Positions 1-8,168 are shown, counted from the first letter of the stretch. The stretch is DNA of 45,060 nt from Oscillospiraceae bacterium (GCA_017430985.1 JAFRLZ010000035.1:1-45060); one strand, 5' to 3'. Program-made: numbers and translations. Notes: generated from the letters alone by a model not told the origin.

Positions 1-138
1 GAGTGCATTTACAGATGCAAACCAGCCACATTCAAAGAAGCAAATGAAATGATCGACAGTTACATTCATTTCTACAATCACGAGCGTATCCAGTTAAAAA
101 CTGGAGTGGCGCCGCTTTCGCTGCGCCACTCCGCTTAA
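1..138 (+). CDS. IS3-family transposase, C-terminal fragment
   Basis: Frame 1 is open from the first base to TAA at 136-138 and gives 45 residues. They include EMIDSYIHFYNHERIQLK and end in the pattern PLSLRHSA. The FYNxERIQ.KTxxxPLxLR pattern is the usual C-terminus of the DDE integrase domain (rve) of IS3/IS150-group transposases, just after the catalytic glutamate helix. Only the end is in the window, so I cannot tell whether the element is intact. The terminal inverted repeat lies about 35 bp downstream. Confidence 0.85.
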   Translation, partial: ECIYRCKPATFKEANEMIDSYIHFYNHERIQLKTGVAPLSLRHSA

Positions 139-197
139 AACATAATTCTTCCTACCAGGGGTGCTTTTGTGCTGTCCGTACAAACTGGGGCAGTACA
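1..197 (+). mobile_element. Right end of an IS3-family insertion sequence
   Basis: After the transposase stop, 173-197 reads TGTCCGTACAAACTGG followed by GGCAGTACA. Its reverse complement starts TGTACTGCCCCAGTTTG, and IS3-family elements characteristically end in 5'-TG...CA-3'. The boundary is therefore placed at 197, with bases from 198 being flanking DNA. The left end and the target duplication are outside the window. Confidence 0.7.
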
Positions 198-235
198 CTG
201 CCCGGCAGGGCCCTTTTGCGGGATGTGAGAAACAA

Positions 236-262
236 ATACGCCGGGTGAAACACCCGGCGTAT
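236..262 (-). terminator. Intrinsic terminator of the coiled-coil membrane protein gene
   Basis: Perfect 12-bp inverted repeat ATACGCCGGGTG (236-247) / CACCCGGCGTAT (251-262) with a 3-nt loop. Read on the minus strand it lies 22 bp past the stop and is followed by a T-rich stretch (TTTGTTTC). Confidence 0.85.
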
Positions 263-283
263 TGTTCTGTGCTGGCGATTTGC

Positions 284-2158
284 TTATTCAGCGACCTTCG
301 CGGGAGCCTTTGCGGTAAAAGCGGAGATCGCCTGCGGCACGGCGGCCGCACCTGTGACCGCACCGGCGGCCGTCAGCAGAGCCGGGCCGGAAGCGCCGGC
401 GATCTGCGAGAAGACGTTTCCGGCAGCACCGCTCATGATGACGCCGACAACGGCGGCGATGCCGCCGAGCAGCGCGACCACACCGGCGCCGGCGGGCTTG
501 CCCATCAGCAGACCGAGCACGCCGCCGATCAGTGCGATCGCGGCGCCGGCGATGGCAACAACAGAGCCGATCGCCTTGCTGGTGATCTCCTTCGTGACGG
601 CTTCCGTCGTATCGGCGGCGAAGGCACGGGCAGCGGCGACGACCTCAAGACCCTTGTCGATGTCGAGATCGTTCTCGTTCTTCATGAAGCTGAAGCCCTC
701 GCCGAGACGCTCGGCGATGCTCTCAACGCCCTCGTAGCTCGGGGTGCTGATAGCGGTGTTCAGACCGTCGATGACCTGTTTGCGGCCGTCCTCAAACACG
801 GCCAGCTGAGATTTGCCGTCGGCCAGCTGCTGCTCGGCGTCGGCCAGCTGAGCCTTGCCGTCTTCCAGCTGTTTGGCGGCTTCATCCAGCTTTTCTCTGC
901 CTTCCTCGAGCAGGACAGCGCCCTCCTCGAGCTGCTCCTTGCCATATCTGTACTGAGCGTAACCGGAACGATAGGTTTCAATGCCCTTTTCAAGCTCGCC
1001 TCTGGCGGCGGCCAGCGTGGCTTCGCCGGCAGCCAGCTGAGCGGCGCCGTCCGCCAGCGCTTTTTCACCCTCGGCGATCTTCTGTTGAACGGCAGAGCCG
1101 ATCTGGGTGAAGAGCGTGAGGAGCTGGTTCGATGCGGCGATGAACTGGTCATAGGTCATGGCGCCGGACTTCATGGCCTCGAGCGTCGAGGGAACGGTGG
1201 ACGGGATCTGCGCGGCGATTTCGGGATTGGCGGCGGCCGAGTTGTAGGCGTCGACATAGCCGTTGACGAGCTGGTAATAGCCAGCCTTCGCCGCCGTGGG
1301 AACGCCCTTCGCCTGCTTGAGAGCATTGAGCGACTCAAAGCCCGCGATGCCGGCTTCCACCTGCGTCAGCTGCGCCCGATACGCGCTGACGTCAGCCGAG
1401 GGATCGGCCGCGAGCGTCTGTTCGATCGCGGCTTCCAGCTGACCCTTCTGCGCGACGAGCGTGTCGTAATCCAGGCCCGCGAGCTGAGACTCGATCGAAG
1501 AGATCGCACCGGTGATCGCAGACTCATAGGCATCCGCATTGCTCGGGCCGGGATCGGGAAGATTGATGCCCTGAGCGGCCAGTGCGGCCTGGACCTTCTT
1601 CAGGCCCGTGTTCGCGGCCTGAAGCTGCTGGAGGCCGGCATTGGCGGTCTGCAGGCCCTGCTGCAGAGAGGCGAGCTGAGCCTTTGCGGCGTCAAGCTGA
1701 GCGACGCCGGCTTCATACTCGGCCTGCTTGTCGATAAAGGTCTGCATACCGGCGTTATACTGCTCCTGTCCGGCCTGGAGCTTGGCTCTGCCTTCCAGAA
1801 GCTGGGTCCTGGCGTCCGCCAGCTTTTCGAGACCGGCGTCGAATTCGCCCTGCTTTTCCTCGAGCGTCTTCTTGCCTTCTTCAAAAGCGGCCTGGCCTTC
1901 CTCCAGCGTCTTCACGCCTTCGGCATAGGCCTCTTCGCCCGCGGCCAGAGCGTCGCGGCCGTCAAGATAGGCCTGCTCGTTGGCCTTCAGCTGATTCAAG
2001 CCGTCTTCGAGCATGCCGATGCTGTCGCCGCCGCTGGACGCGTTCTCCCAATATTCCTTGCTGCCCAGCGCGTCCTTCAGAGCCAGGCTGCCGCCGGCAA
2101 GCCCGAACAAAGACGCGATGATCAGCACGACACTCAATGCTTTACATGCTTTCCCCAT
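284..2158 (-). CDS. Membrane-anchored coiled-coil protein with YhgE-like heptad repeats
   Basis: About 624 residues. The N-terminus is a hydrophobic signal/anchor (roughly 5-28). Most of the rest is a long Ala/Glu/Gln-rich coiled coil with repeated LxxGxxxL units (LEEGQAAFEEGKKTLEE, LADGAAQLAAGEATL, LEDGKAQLADAEQQLADG). Near the C-terminus are two strongly hydrophobic Gly/Ala-rich segments. The repeat resembles the X-X-X-Leu-X-X-Gly heptad seen in YhgE/Pip-type membrane proteins, but the ABC-2-type membrane domain of those proteins is absent. The function is unknown; a cell-envelope scaffold or secretion-associated role is a guess. The ATG at 2158 is preferred because an AGGAGG lies 6 nt upstream; the in-frame ATG at 2173 would put that motif inside the gene. 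It is monocistronic, with its own promoter and terminator. Confidence 0.7.
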   Translation of the reverse strand: MGKACKALSVVLIIASLFGLAGGSLALKDALGSKEYWENASSGGDSIGMLEDGLNQLKANEQAYLDGRDALAAGEEAYAEGVKTLEEGQAAFEEGKKTLEEKQGEFDAGLEKLADARTQLLEGRAKLQAGQEQYNAGMQTFIDKQAEYEAGVAQLDAAKAQLASLQQGLQTANAGLQQLQAANTGLKKVQAALAAQGINLPDPGPSNADAYESAITGAISSIESQLAGLDYDTLVAQKGQLEAAIEQTLAADPSADVSAYRAQLTQVEAGIAGFESLNALKQAKGVPTAAKAGYYQLVNGYVDAYNSAAANPEIAAQIPSTVPSTLEAMKSGAMTYDQFIAASNQLLTLFTQIGSAVQQKIAEGEKALADGAAQLAAGEATLAAARGELEKGIETYRSGYAQYRYGKEQLEEGAVLLEEGREKLDEAAKQLEDGKAQLADAEQQLADGKSQLAVFEDGRKQVIDGLNTAISTPSYEGVESIAERLGEGFSFMKNENDLDIDKGLEVVAAARAFAADTTEAVTKEITSKAIGSVVAIAGAAIALIGGVLGLLMGKPAGAGVVALLGGIAAVVGVIMSGAAGNVFSQIAGASGPALLTAAGAVTGAAAVPQAISAFTAKAPAKVAE

Positions 2159-2206
2159 GATGATCCTCCTCAAACTTATGTACTTCGGTCATGAAATACC
2201 TATGCA

Positions 2207-2235
2207 ATTTTATACCTTTGCGAAGAAGATTGCAA
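2207..2235 (-). promoter_or_regulatory. Promoter for the coiled-coil protein gene
   Basis: Minus strand: -35 TTGCAA (2235-2230), 17-bp spacer, -10 TAAAAT (2212-2207), about 50 bp before the start codon. The -10 is 5/6 and the -35 is 4/6 against the sigma-70 consensus. The 2159-2493 gap holds this promoter and the divergent one at 2394-2422; I see no gene in it. Confidence 0.5.
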
Positions 2236-2393
2236 CTAAAGAAGAAGGAAGGATTCAAATATGGGCATAACTTACAAAAAAGCCAAAACCGATATGGCAC
2301 AAACGCCAAAAATATCGCCGCAGTCCGAGGGAAGATCGAAGGAGTACCGCTTTTCCTGAGCCGTATTTATTCCAATAAGATAGAAATCTTATC

Positions 2394-2422
2394 TTGTCTG
2401 ATCTGAAGAGCTGTGATATAAT
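2394..2422 (+). promoter_or_regulatory. Promoter of the glycan operon
   Basis: TTGTCT (2394-2399), 17-bp spacer, perfect TATAAT (2417-2422). It is the only strong -10 before the operon that starts at 2494. Confidence 0.65.
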
Positions 2423-2493
2423 CACATGATAGATTAACATAATCACCCGTGAGCGGGCTTTGCCCGGCGTGAGAATAAAAAGGAGACAGGGCT

Positions 2494-3618
2494 GTGAGCA
2501 AGAACAGACAAGCCGGAAAACGGGCGCCTGCACGGCCAAACAAGAAAAAAAGCGCCGCCGGCGCCGTGGGGAGGGGCATAGCGCGCCTGCTCCTGATCGT
2601 GCTGGAGACGGTGCTTTTGGCCGGGCTGGCCTTTTATGCCGTGCTGTATATCGTGACCAACGGGCCGTCCATCACGGCGCGCGAACAGTTCACGCTCTCC
2701 CTGCATGAGACGAGCGCTCTCAAATGGCTGCCCGGCTGGTTCCTGCCGGAGGAGGAGATCGCCAGGATCTCCGAGATCGAGACCAAGCGCAGCGAGCTCG
2801 AATACGCCGAAACCGACACCTCGCTCGTCGTCATCAACACCGCGCCGAAGGGCGGCGCGGCGACCGGTCCGGCCGAGGACCCCTGGGGCCTCGTGGACGA
2901 CGACGGCGACGGGATCATCCTAGAGCAGGTCCGCGGCGAGGGCTTTTACGGCTATATGCTGGTCGTTCTCGACCCATCCCGCGTCATCATGGGCAGCGTC
3001 CCGTCCTCCTTTGAGAGGAGAGGCTATACCGTGGCCGAGTTCGTCGAGCACTTCGACGCCGTGGCCGCCATCAACGCCGGCGGCTTTCTGGACGCGGGCG
3101 GCCGCGGCAACGGCGCGACGCCGGATTCGATGGTCGTTTTCGACGGGAAGATCTACTATTCTCAATTCGGGCTGGGTGTGTACAACTGCTTCGTCGGCTT
3201 CGACGGCGAGTGCAAGATGCACGTCGGCAAGCTTTCGCGTGACGACGTGGTACAGAAGGACATCCGCTACGGCGTGTGCTTCGGCCCCGCGCTGGTGGTC
3301 AACGGCGAGCCCGCCGACCCGAACGGTTTTGACAACAACCAGAATCCCCGCACAGCTATCGGCCAGCGCTCGGACGGCGCCGTGCTGATGCTGGTGATCG
3401 TCGGCCGCCAGGCCACGAGCACGGGCGCGGGCTTCCAGGATCTCGTGGACATCATGCTCAACTACGGCGCGGTAAACGCCTGCAATCTGGACGGCGGCTC
3501 CTCGTCGCTGCTCTGGTATGACGGCGGCTATGTGAACAACGCCGCGCATATCGTCGGCATCCGCGAGGTCCCCACCAGCTTTGTGGTGCTGAAGGAGGGG
3601 GTGAGCGCAAATGGCTGA
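2494..3618 (+). CDS. Phosphodiester glycosidase family protein (NAGPA domain), membrane-anchored
   Basis: 374 residues. After a basic N-terminus (KRAPARPNKKK) there is one transmembrane segment at about 31-54, then an extracytoplasmic region. The C-terminal half (about 185-365) has the hallmarks of the NAGPA/DUF2233 family: INAGGF, NPRTAIGQ (about 283) and the near-terminal NLDGGSSSLL (about 332). Family members cleave GlcNAc-phosphodiesters or act on surface polysaccharides. An Asp-rich stretch (DDDGDG) just before the domain could bind Ca2+. The start is GTG with GGAG 8 nt upstream. It overlaps the next gene by 8 nt, so the two are translationally coupled. The neighbouring glycosyltransferase and GtrA genes support a role in surface glycan modification; the substrate is unknown. 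Confidence 0.8.
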   Translation: MSKNRQAGKRAPARPNKKKSAAGAVGRGIARLLLIVLETVLLAGLAFYAVLYIVTNGPSITAREQFTLSLHETSALKWLPGWFLPEEEIARISEIETKRSELEYAETDTSLVVINTAPKGGAATGPAEDPWGLVDDDGDGIILEQVRGEGFYGYMLVVLDPSRVIMGSVPSSFERRGYTVAEFVEHFDAVAAINAGGFLDAGGRGNGATPDSMVVFDGKIYYSQFGLGVYNCFVGFDGECKMHVGKLSRDDVVQKDIRYGVCFGPALVVNGEPADPNGFDNNQNPRTAIGQRSDGAVLMLVIVGRQATSTGAGFQDLVDIMLNYGAVNACNLDGGSSSLLWYDGGYVNNAAHIVGIREVPTSFVVLKEGVSANG

Positions 3619-4729
3619 TACCCGGAAAGCCAAACGGTCCGGCGGGCGCTTTGCCCTCGGGATGCTGCTGTACGCGCTGCTGTTCATCCTCCTGATCGTG
3701 GTGGGGATGCGCCTGTTCTGGGACTACATCGCGGAGTATGAGGCTTCGCGCGTCAACCACGCGATCGACGCCTATATGGACTCCTTCGACGAGGCGCATA
3801 TCGACCGGATCAGCGAGCCCTTCCTGTCCGCGCTTGACGCCTCCGTGCTGAACCGGGAGGACAGCCGCAAAGCGGTCGACCTCGTCATGCGCGGCGAGCT
3901 GAGCTATCGCCGGCAGAGCGCGGAGAGCAACCCCAATAAAACGGTATACAAGATCTACAGCGGCGAGCATGAGGCCGGCCGCGTCGTGCTGACAAGGCCG
4001 GACAACCCGCCCTTCGGCTTCTCCTTCTGGAGCGTGGAGGAGGAGAGCTTCGATTTCCCCTGGCTCCTGGACGGCGATGAGATCACCGTTCCGGAGGGCT
4101 GGACGGTCACGGTGAACGGGACGGCGCTGGACGCCGCGCATGTGACCCAGTCCGGCATCCGCTACACCTATCTCAAGGATTTCTACGGCAAGGGCCTGCC
4201 GGAGCTCTATCAGTGCACCTACCGCGTGGATAACTACATCGGCGCTGTGCCCTTTGAGCTGACCGATAACCTCGGGCGTCCGGTGAGCCTGGACGAGCGG
4301 AGCGAGGAACGCTTCCTGGACAACTGCACGGACGCGGAAAAGGCCGCCTGCGAGGAATTCATCGGCCGCTTCCTGCCCCTGTATATCGAGTGCCAGGCCA
4401 ACACCAGGCGCAACGCCGCGGACAACTACAACCGCATCAAGCCCCTCCTCGTGCCGGACAGCAGTCTGGACCAGCGGCTGAGGGGCGGCATCGGCGGCAA
4501 CTACTATGCCCAGAGCCTGGGTGAGAATATCCTGGCGCTGGACTATGCCAGGCATATCAAGCTCGGTGAGGGGACCTATCTTGTCGAATTCACCTATCTG
4601 CTCGAGAGTGTGAGCAAGTGGGAAGCCCAGACCGCCAAGCGCGAGGTCACGCTGCAGATCATCCTGCGGCAGACGGACGGCGGGCTGCTGGCCCAGGCGG
4701 TCTACAACCTGGCCGAGACTGACCTGTAG
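3611..4729 (+). CDS. Conserved-looking membrane-anchored protein of unknown function
   Basis: 372 residues. A single N-terminal transmembrane helix (about 15-37, FALGMLLYALLFILLIVVGM) is followed by a soluble extracytoplasmic region of about 330 residues with no motif I recognise. The start lies in the upstream gene (8-nt overlap) with GGAGGGGG before it. The N-terminal anchor plus large outer domain is the same topology as the upstream glycosidase, so the two may act together at the cell surface. The C-terminal part (about 250-370) has alternating hydrophobic strands and helices and could be an NTF2- or SnoaL-like fold, but that is only an impression. Confidence 0.65.
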   Translation: MADTRKAKRSGGRFALGMLLYALLFILLIVVGMRLFWDYIAEYEASRVNHAIDAYMDSFDEAHIDRISEPFLSALDASVLNREDSRKAVDLVMRGELSYRRQSAESNPNKTVYKIYSGEHEAGRVVLTRPDNPPFGFSFWSVEEESFDFPWLLDGDEITVPEGWTVTVNGTALDAAHVTQSGIRYTYLKDFYGKGLPELYQCTYRVDNYIGAVPFELTDNLGRPVSLDERSEERFLDNCTDAEKAACEEFIGRFLPLYIECQANTRRNAADNYNRIKPLLVPDSSLDQRLRGGIGGNYYAQSLGENILALDYARHIKLGEGTYLVEFTYLLESVSKWEAQTAKREVTLQIILRQTDGGLLAQAVYNLAETDL

Positions 4730-4743
4730 ATCAGGAGGACTGT

Positions 4744-5463
4744 ATGACGGAACAACGGAACTGTCAGGCGGCGGTCGCCATCGTGCTGCCGTCCCTGGAC
4801 CCAGACTATAAATTTGAAGGCGTGGTAAAGGGCCTGGTCGACGCCGGCTTTCAGCACATCGTGATCGTGGACGACGGCAGCGACGATGCGCATCAGCGCT
4901 ATTTCGACGAGGCGGCGGCCTATCCCGTCTGCCGTGTGCTGCACCACAAGGTCAACCTCGGCAAGGGGCGCGCGCTGAAGGACGCGTTTCGCTATGTGCT
5001 CGACGAGCTGCCGGAGGTGCAGGGCGTCGTCACCATCGACGGCGACGGTCAGCATCTGCTGGAGGACATCATCGCATGCGGCGAGCGGATGCTCGCGCTC
5101 GGGGACAAGGTCGTCCTCGGCTGCCGGGATTTTGACCAGCCCGGCGTCCCGCCGCGCTCGGTGGCGGGGAACAAGAGCACCTCGCGCATGTTTCAGCTTT
5201 TCTTCGGCATCCGCGTGTCCGACACGCAGACGGGCCTGCGCGCCATCCCGCGCGCCATGCTCGAGGCGATGATCGGCATGGAAGGGGAGCGCTTCGAGTA
5301 TGAGACGAACATGCTCCTGCAGATGAAGCGGCAGGGCCTCGGCTTCGTCGAGCAGCCCATCGCCACGGTCTACGACCCCGAGGACTACAGCTCCCACTAC
5401 GACGCCGTCAAGGACTCGCTGCGCATTTTCAAAACGATGCTGAAATTCAAGCTCGGCAGGTGA
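4744..5463 (+). CDS. Family 2 glycosyltransferase (dolichol-phosphate-mannose-synthase type)
   Basis: 239 residues, with no transmembrane segment. It has a GT-A fold: IVDDGSDD near residue 40 (nucleotide-binding Asp pair), N-x-GKGRALK, and TIDGDGQH near residue 100 (DxD-like metal site). C-terminal residues include DTQTGLRAIPR and FEYETNMLLQ, typical of the DPM1/GtrB-like branch that moves a sugar from a nucleotide donor to a polyprenyl phosphate. The following gene encodes a GtrA protein, the usual partner that flips such lipid-linked sugars. AGGAGG lies 5 nt before the ATG. Confidence 0.88.
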   Translation: MTEQRNCQAAVAIVLPSLDPDYKFEGVVKGLVDAGFQHIVIVDDGSDDAHQRYFDEAAAYPVCRVLHHKVNLGKGRALKDAFRYVLDELPEVQGVVTIDGDGQHLLEDIIACGERMLALGDKVVLGCRDFDQPGVPPRSVAGNKSTSRMFQLFFGIRVSDTQTGLRAIPRAMLEAMIGMEGERFEYETNMLLQMKRQGLGFVEQPIATVYDPEDYSSHYDAVKDSLRIFKTMLKFKLGR

Positions 5464-5467
5464 GCGT

Positions 5468-5902
5468 ATGAAAAAATACGCAAAGCTCCTCAAATACGGC
5501 CTCAGCTCCGGCGCGTCCTTCCTGATCGACAACGGGCTGTTCCTGATGCTCAAGACGCTGCTCGGCGTCCGGCTCGGCGCCGCGGCCGATCTGGTCTGCG
5601 TGGCGATCGCCCGCGCGATCTCGTCCTTTTTCAACTTCAACGTCAATAACCGCCTGGTCTTCGGCCACCGCGGGGAGTACGGGAAAGCGCTGCTGCGCTA
5701 CTATTGCCTGGCGATCCCGGTGATGCTCTGCTCGGCCGGGCTGCTGACTTTGGCGGACAGGCTCCTCGGCGTCACCGCGCCGACGCTTTCGACGCTCATC
5801 AAGATCGTGATCGACACGGTCCTCTTCCTCGTCAGCTATTTCGTGCAGAAAAAATGGGTCTTCGCCGGCAAAAGTGAAGAAAACAAAAAAGACGTCGACT
5901 GA
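5468..5902 (+). CDS. GtrA family membrane protein
   Basis: 144 residues with four hydrophobic segments, the normal size and topology for GtrA (PF04138). Features include FLIDNGLFLML in helix 1, SFFNFNVNNRLVF between helices 2 and 3, and the family-typical ending FVQKKWVF. It is thought to help move polyprenyl-linked sugars across the membrane. It starts 4 nt after the glycosyltransferase stop and is the last gene of the operon. Confidence 0.88.
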   Translation: MKKYAKLLKYGLSSGASFLIDNGLFLMLKTLLGVRLGAAADLVCVAIARAISSFFNFNVNNRLVFGHRGEYGKALLRYYCLAIPVMLCSAGLLTLADRLLGVTAPTLSTLIKIVIDTVLFLVSYFVQKKWVFAGKSEENKKDVD

Positions 5903-5912
5903 CGTCTTTTTT
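5885..5912 (+). terminator. Terminator of the glycan operon, overlapping the gtrA stop
   Basis: AAAAAAGACGTC / GACGTCTTTTTT, 12-bp arms with a 4-nt loop. The TGA stop lies at the loop/right-arm junction. The A- and T-runs make it bidirectional, and it also lies at the end of the convergent SLOG gene. Confidence 0.85.
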
Positions 5913-5914
5913 GT

Positions 5915-6415
5915 TTACAGGTCTATGACGATCGTTTGCAGGCCCTGGCGGCGAGCGTAGAGCAGGGTGTTCATGGTCCCGCCGCGCTGCCCGTCGTACA
6001 CGGCCATCAGAAGGCCGGAGGCGTCCACCATGTACTGGTTGCGCCGCTGCATACAGCCGGGCGTATAGGCGTGCTGGATAAAGGTGACCGCGTCGCAGGA
6101 CGCAAGGAGCCGCTCATAGCGCCGCTGCTGCGGGATCGTCCAGGAATCGGCCTGCCCGTCGCAGGGGACCGCGGCCTCCAGCGTCACCTCCGGGTGCTTT
6201 TCGCGCAGCGCCAGCACCGCCTCGGCGAAATACAGGTCGCAGCCGAGCGCCATGCCGCAGAGAAAGCGCCGGAAGCCCGCCTCGTAGACGCCCTCCAGCC
6301 GAGCCTCGAGCTCCGCTTTGAGGCGCAGGCAGCGCGGGTCGCTCTCGTCCGTGCCCCAGGGGAGCTTGTTCGGCCGGTGCCCGGTGAAGCAGCAGGTGAG
6401 GGAACGCTCGTCCAT
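5915..6415 (-). CDS. SLOG family protein (YpsA/DUF1273-like)
   Basis: 166 residues. The N-terminus CCFTGHRPNKLPWG is diagnostic of the DUF1273/YpsA branch of the SLOG superfamily (Rossmann-like nucleotide or ligand binders). Other marks are GMALGCDLYFAEAVL in the middle and QRGGTMNTLLYARRQG near the end, matching the family's GG(T)xxT ligand loop. Bacillus YpsA has been linked to cell division; the ligand here is unknown. AGGAGG lies 7 nt before the ATG. It is convergent with the glycan operon. Confidence 0.85.
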   Translation of the reverse strand: MDERSLTCCFTGHRPNKLPWGTDESDPRCLRLKAELEARLEGVYEAGFRRFLCGMALGCDLYFAEAVLALREKHPEVTLEAAVPCDGQADSWTIPQQRRYERLLASCDAVTFIQHAYTPGCMQRRNQYMVDASGLLMAVYDGQRGGTMNTLLYARRQGLQTIVIDL

Positions 6416-6464
6416 GCTCTCGCCTCCTTTCCCTCTGCCGGTATTGTAATCCGTTTTTTTGCTC

Positions 6465-6493
6465 TTGTCAAAGCCTGCGCGCCGTGCTATACT
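6465..6493 (+). promoter_or_regulatory. Promoter of the riboswitch-ribU transcript
   Basis: TTGTCA (6465-6470), 17-bp spacer, TATACT (6488-6493); both boxes 5/6. The FMN aptamer begins about 12 bp downstream, so it would sit at the very 5' end of the mRNA. Confidence 0.75.
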
Positions 6494-6505
6494 GCAATTG
6501 TAAAT

Positions 6506-6614
6506 TCTTCAGGGCAGGGTGTAATTCCCGACCGGCGGTACAGTCCGCGAGCCCCTCGGGGCATGAACCGGTGCGATTCCGGTACCGACAGTTACAGTCT
6601 GGATGGAAGAGGAA
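6506..6614 (+). ncRNA. FMN riboswitch (RFN element)
   Basis: Conserved blocks are present in order: TTCAGGGCAGGGTG (P1/J), AATTCCCGACCGGCGGTA, GTCCGCGAGCC, ATGAACCGGTGCGATTCCGG, and CTGGATGGAAGAGGAA closing P6/P1. These are the invariant segments of the RFN element that binds flavin mononucleotide. It lies directly upstream of a RibU-type riboflavin importer, and a terminator hairpin follows, so FMN should switch transcription off. Confidence 0.95.
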
Positions 6615-6635
6615 TTCTTTTTCATGCCTTTTTAT

Positions 6636-6661
6636 GCCCGGAGAAGCACGCTTCTTCGGGC
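6636..6661 (+). terminator. Riboswitch-controlled terminator before ribU
   Basis: GCCCGGAGAAG (6636-6646) / CTTCTTCGGGC (6651-6661), 11-bp stem with one G-U pair, then TGTTTCTTT. It lies between the aptamer and the ribU ribosome binding site, as expected for the expression platform. Confidence 0.8.
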
Positions 6662-6692
6662 TGTTTCTTTGCCCTGACAAGGAGGAAACACA

Positions 6693-7412
6693 ATGAAAAA
6701 CCTTGGCTTCATCCTCATGTGCGCGGCTGTCTTCGCGGGGCTGTTCCTCGTGGCGATGCTGTGCGAGCGCCTCGTCTGCAAGGACCGCAAAAAGCTTTCC
6801 GACACGCATTACATCACCTATGCGGCGATCTTTTCGGCCATGGCCGGCGTGCTGATGCTCGTGGAGATCCCGCTGTTTTTCGCGCCGAGCTTTTACAAGA
6901 TCGACCTGAGCGAGCTGCCCGTGCTGATCTGCACCTTCTATCTCGGCCCCGTGGCCGGCGTGGTGACGGAGCTCATCAAGGTACTCATCAAGCTCCTGCT
7001 CAAGGGCACCAGCACGGCCTTCGTGGGCGATTTCGCCAACTTCGCCGTCGGCTGCTCCTTCGTTCTGCCGGCCAGCATCGTGTACCACGCCCGTCCCAGC
7101 AAAAAGAGCGCGCTCACCGGCATGATCGTCGGTACGCTCGTGATGACGATCTTCGGCAGCGCCTTCAACGCGATCTATCTGCTGCCCAAGTTCGCCGAGC
7201 TTTTCGGCATGCCGCTGGACGTGATCGTCGGCATGGGCACGAAGGTCAACGCCGCGATCACCAGCGTCCCCACGCTGGTCCTGTTCGCCGTGGTGCCCTT
7301 CAATCTGCTCAAGGGCGTCGTGGTGTCCCTTCTGACCTTCCTGCTGTATAAGCGCATCTCTCCGCTGCTCCACAAGGGCGACGCAAAGAAACAGGCGAAG
7401 AAAACGGCCTGA
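6693..7412 (+). CDS. ribU: Riboflavin transporter substrate-binding subunit (ECF S component)
   Basis: 239 residues with about six hydrophobic segments. The core motifs fit the RibU/ECF S-component family: ITYAAIFSAMAGVLML, EIPLFFAPSFYKIDLSELPVLI, GPVAGVVTELIKVLIKLL, and a final KGVVVSLLTFLLYKRISPLL. These proteins bind riboflavin and work with the shared EcfA-EcfA'-EcfT module, which is not in this window. The FMN riboswitch directly upstream independently supports flavin import. AAGGAGG precedes the ATG. An N-terminal transmembrane helix of about 30 residues comes before the core. Confidence 0.92.
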   Translation: MKNLGFILMCAAVFAGLFLVAMLCERLVCKDRKKLSDTHYITYAAIFSAMAGVLMLVEIPLFFAPSFYKIDLSELPVLICTFYLGPVAGVVTELIKVLIKLLLKGTSTAFVGDFANFAVGCSFVLPASIVYHARPSKKSALTGMIVGTLVMTIFGSAFNAIYLLPKFAELFGMPLDVIVGMGTKVNAAITSVPTLVLFAVVPFNLLKGVVVSLLTFLLYKRISPLLHKGDAKKQAKKTA

Positions 7413-7454
7413 GGGCATTTCCGCCTGCTTGCTCGAACTTTTTTGCGCGTGCAC

Positions 7455-7484
7455 TTGTCAAGGACGATATGCGAGTGATAAAAT
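7455..7484 (+). promoter_or_regulatory. Promoter of the cytidylate-kinase-like gene
   Basis: TTGTCA (7455-7460), 18-bp spacer, TAAAAT (7479-7484), about 33 bp before the gene. Confidence 0.6.
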
Positions 7485-7517
7485 ATCTGTAAAGAACAGC
7501 ACGAAAGGAGCATGGCT

Positions 7518-8117
7518 ATGATCATCACCATCGGCCGTCAGCACGGCAGCATGGGGCACGAGATCGCCCGCAAGCTCTCCGAAAAGCTCAATATCCCCTG
7601 CTACGACAAGGAGATCGTCGACGAGGCGGCGGCCAATTCTCCCTTCAGCAAGGAGATCTTCGACTCCTATGACGAGCGCCGCGTGGCCTCCTATATCATG
7701 CCCGCGCCCCACTATGTCGGCCTTCATCAGGGCTTCCAGATGAATATGGAGGTGGCCAACGCCCAGTTCGACGCGGTGCGCGGCCTGGCGGACAAGGGCG
7801 ACGGGATCTTCGTCGGCCGCTGTGCCGACTATATCCTGCGCAACCGGGCTGAACTCCTCCGCGTCTTTATCTACAGCGACCTGAACAGCAGGGTCCACAC
7901 CATCATGAAGCGCAAGGGGATCGACGAGGACGCGGCCAAGAAGCTCATCAAAGCCGTGGACAAGGACCGCGCCAGCTACTATCGCTACTATACCGACCAG
8001 GTCTGGGGCGAGGCGAACAACTACGATCTGATCATCAACAGCAGCCGCCTCGGCGTGGAGGGCTCGGCGCAGGTCATTCTCGCCTGCGCGGAAGAGATGA
8101 TCAAGATGAGCCTCTGA
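7518..8117 (+). CDS. Cytidylate kinase-like family protein
   Basis: About 199 residues. The N-terminal IITIGRQHGSMGHEIARKL is a P-loop variant typical of the Cytidylate_kin2 group (PF13189), followed by CYDKEIVDEAA. GIFVGRCADYIL matches the family's second conserved block, and KDRASYYRYYTDQVWGEANNYDLIINS is the usual C-terminal block. The natural substrate of this group is not established. The ATG at 7518 is chosen because AAGGAG lies 7 nt before it; the ATG at 7512 is almost on top of that site. It is monocistronic, with its own promoter and terminator. Confidence 0.85.
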   Translation: MIITIGRQHGSMGHEIARKLSEKLNIPCYDKEIVDEAAANSPFSKEIFDSYDERRVASYIMPAPHYVGLHQGFQMNMEVANAQFDAVRGLADKGDGIFVGRCADYILRNRAELLRVFIYSDLNSRVHTIMKRKGIDEDAAKKLIKAVDKDRASYYRYYTDQVWGEANNYDLIINSSRLGVEGSAQVILACAEEMIKMSL

Positions 8118-8132
8118 AACAGCGGAACGAAC

Positions 8133-8163
8133 AAAGCGGACAGCCTCCATGGCTGTCCGCTTT
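8133..8163. terminator. Bidirectional terminator between the kinase-like gene and recG
   Basis: AAAGCGGACAGCC (8133-8145) / GGCTGTCCGCTTT (8151-8163), perfect 13-bp stem with a 5-nt loop, between the ends of two convergent genes. Confidence 0.8.
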
Positions 8164-8168
8164 GCTGT

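Noticed and set aside
161-2194. 677-residue plus-strand frame opposite the coiled-coil gene
   Set aside because: The minus-strand frame has a signal peptide, heptad repeats, ribosome site, promoter and terminator; the plus-strand frame starts inside the IS end and has none of these.
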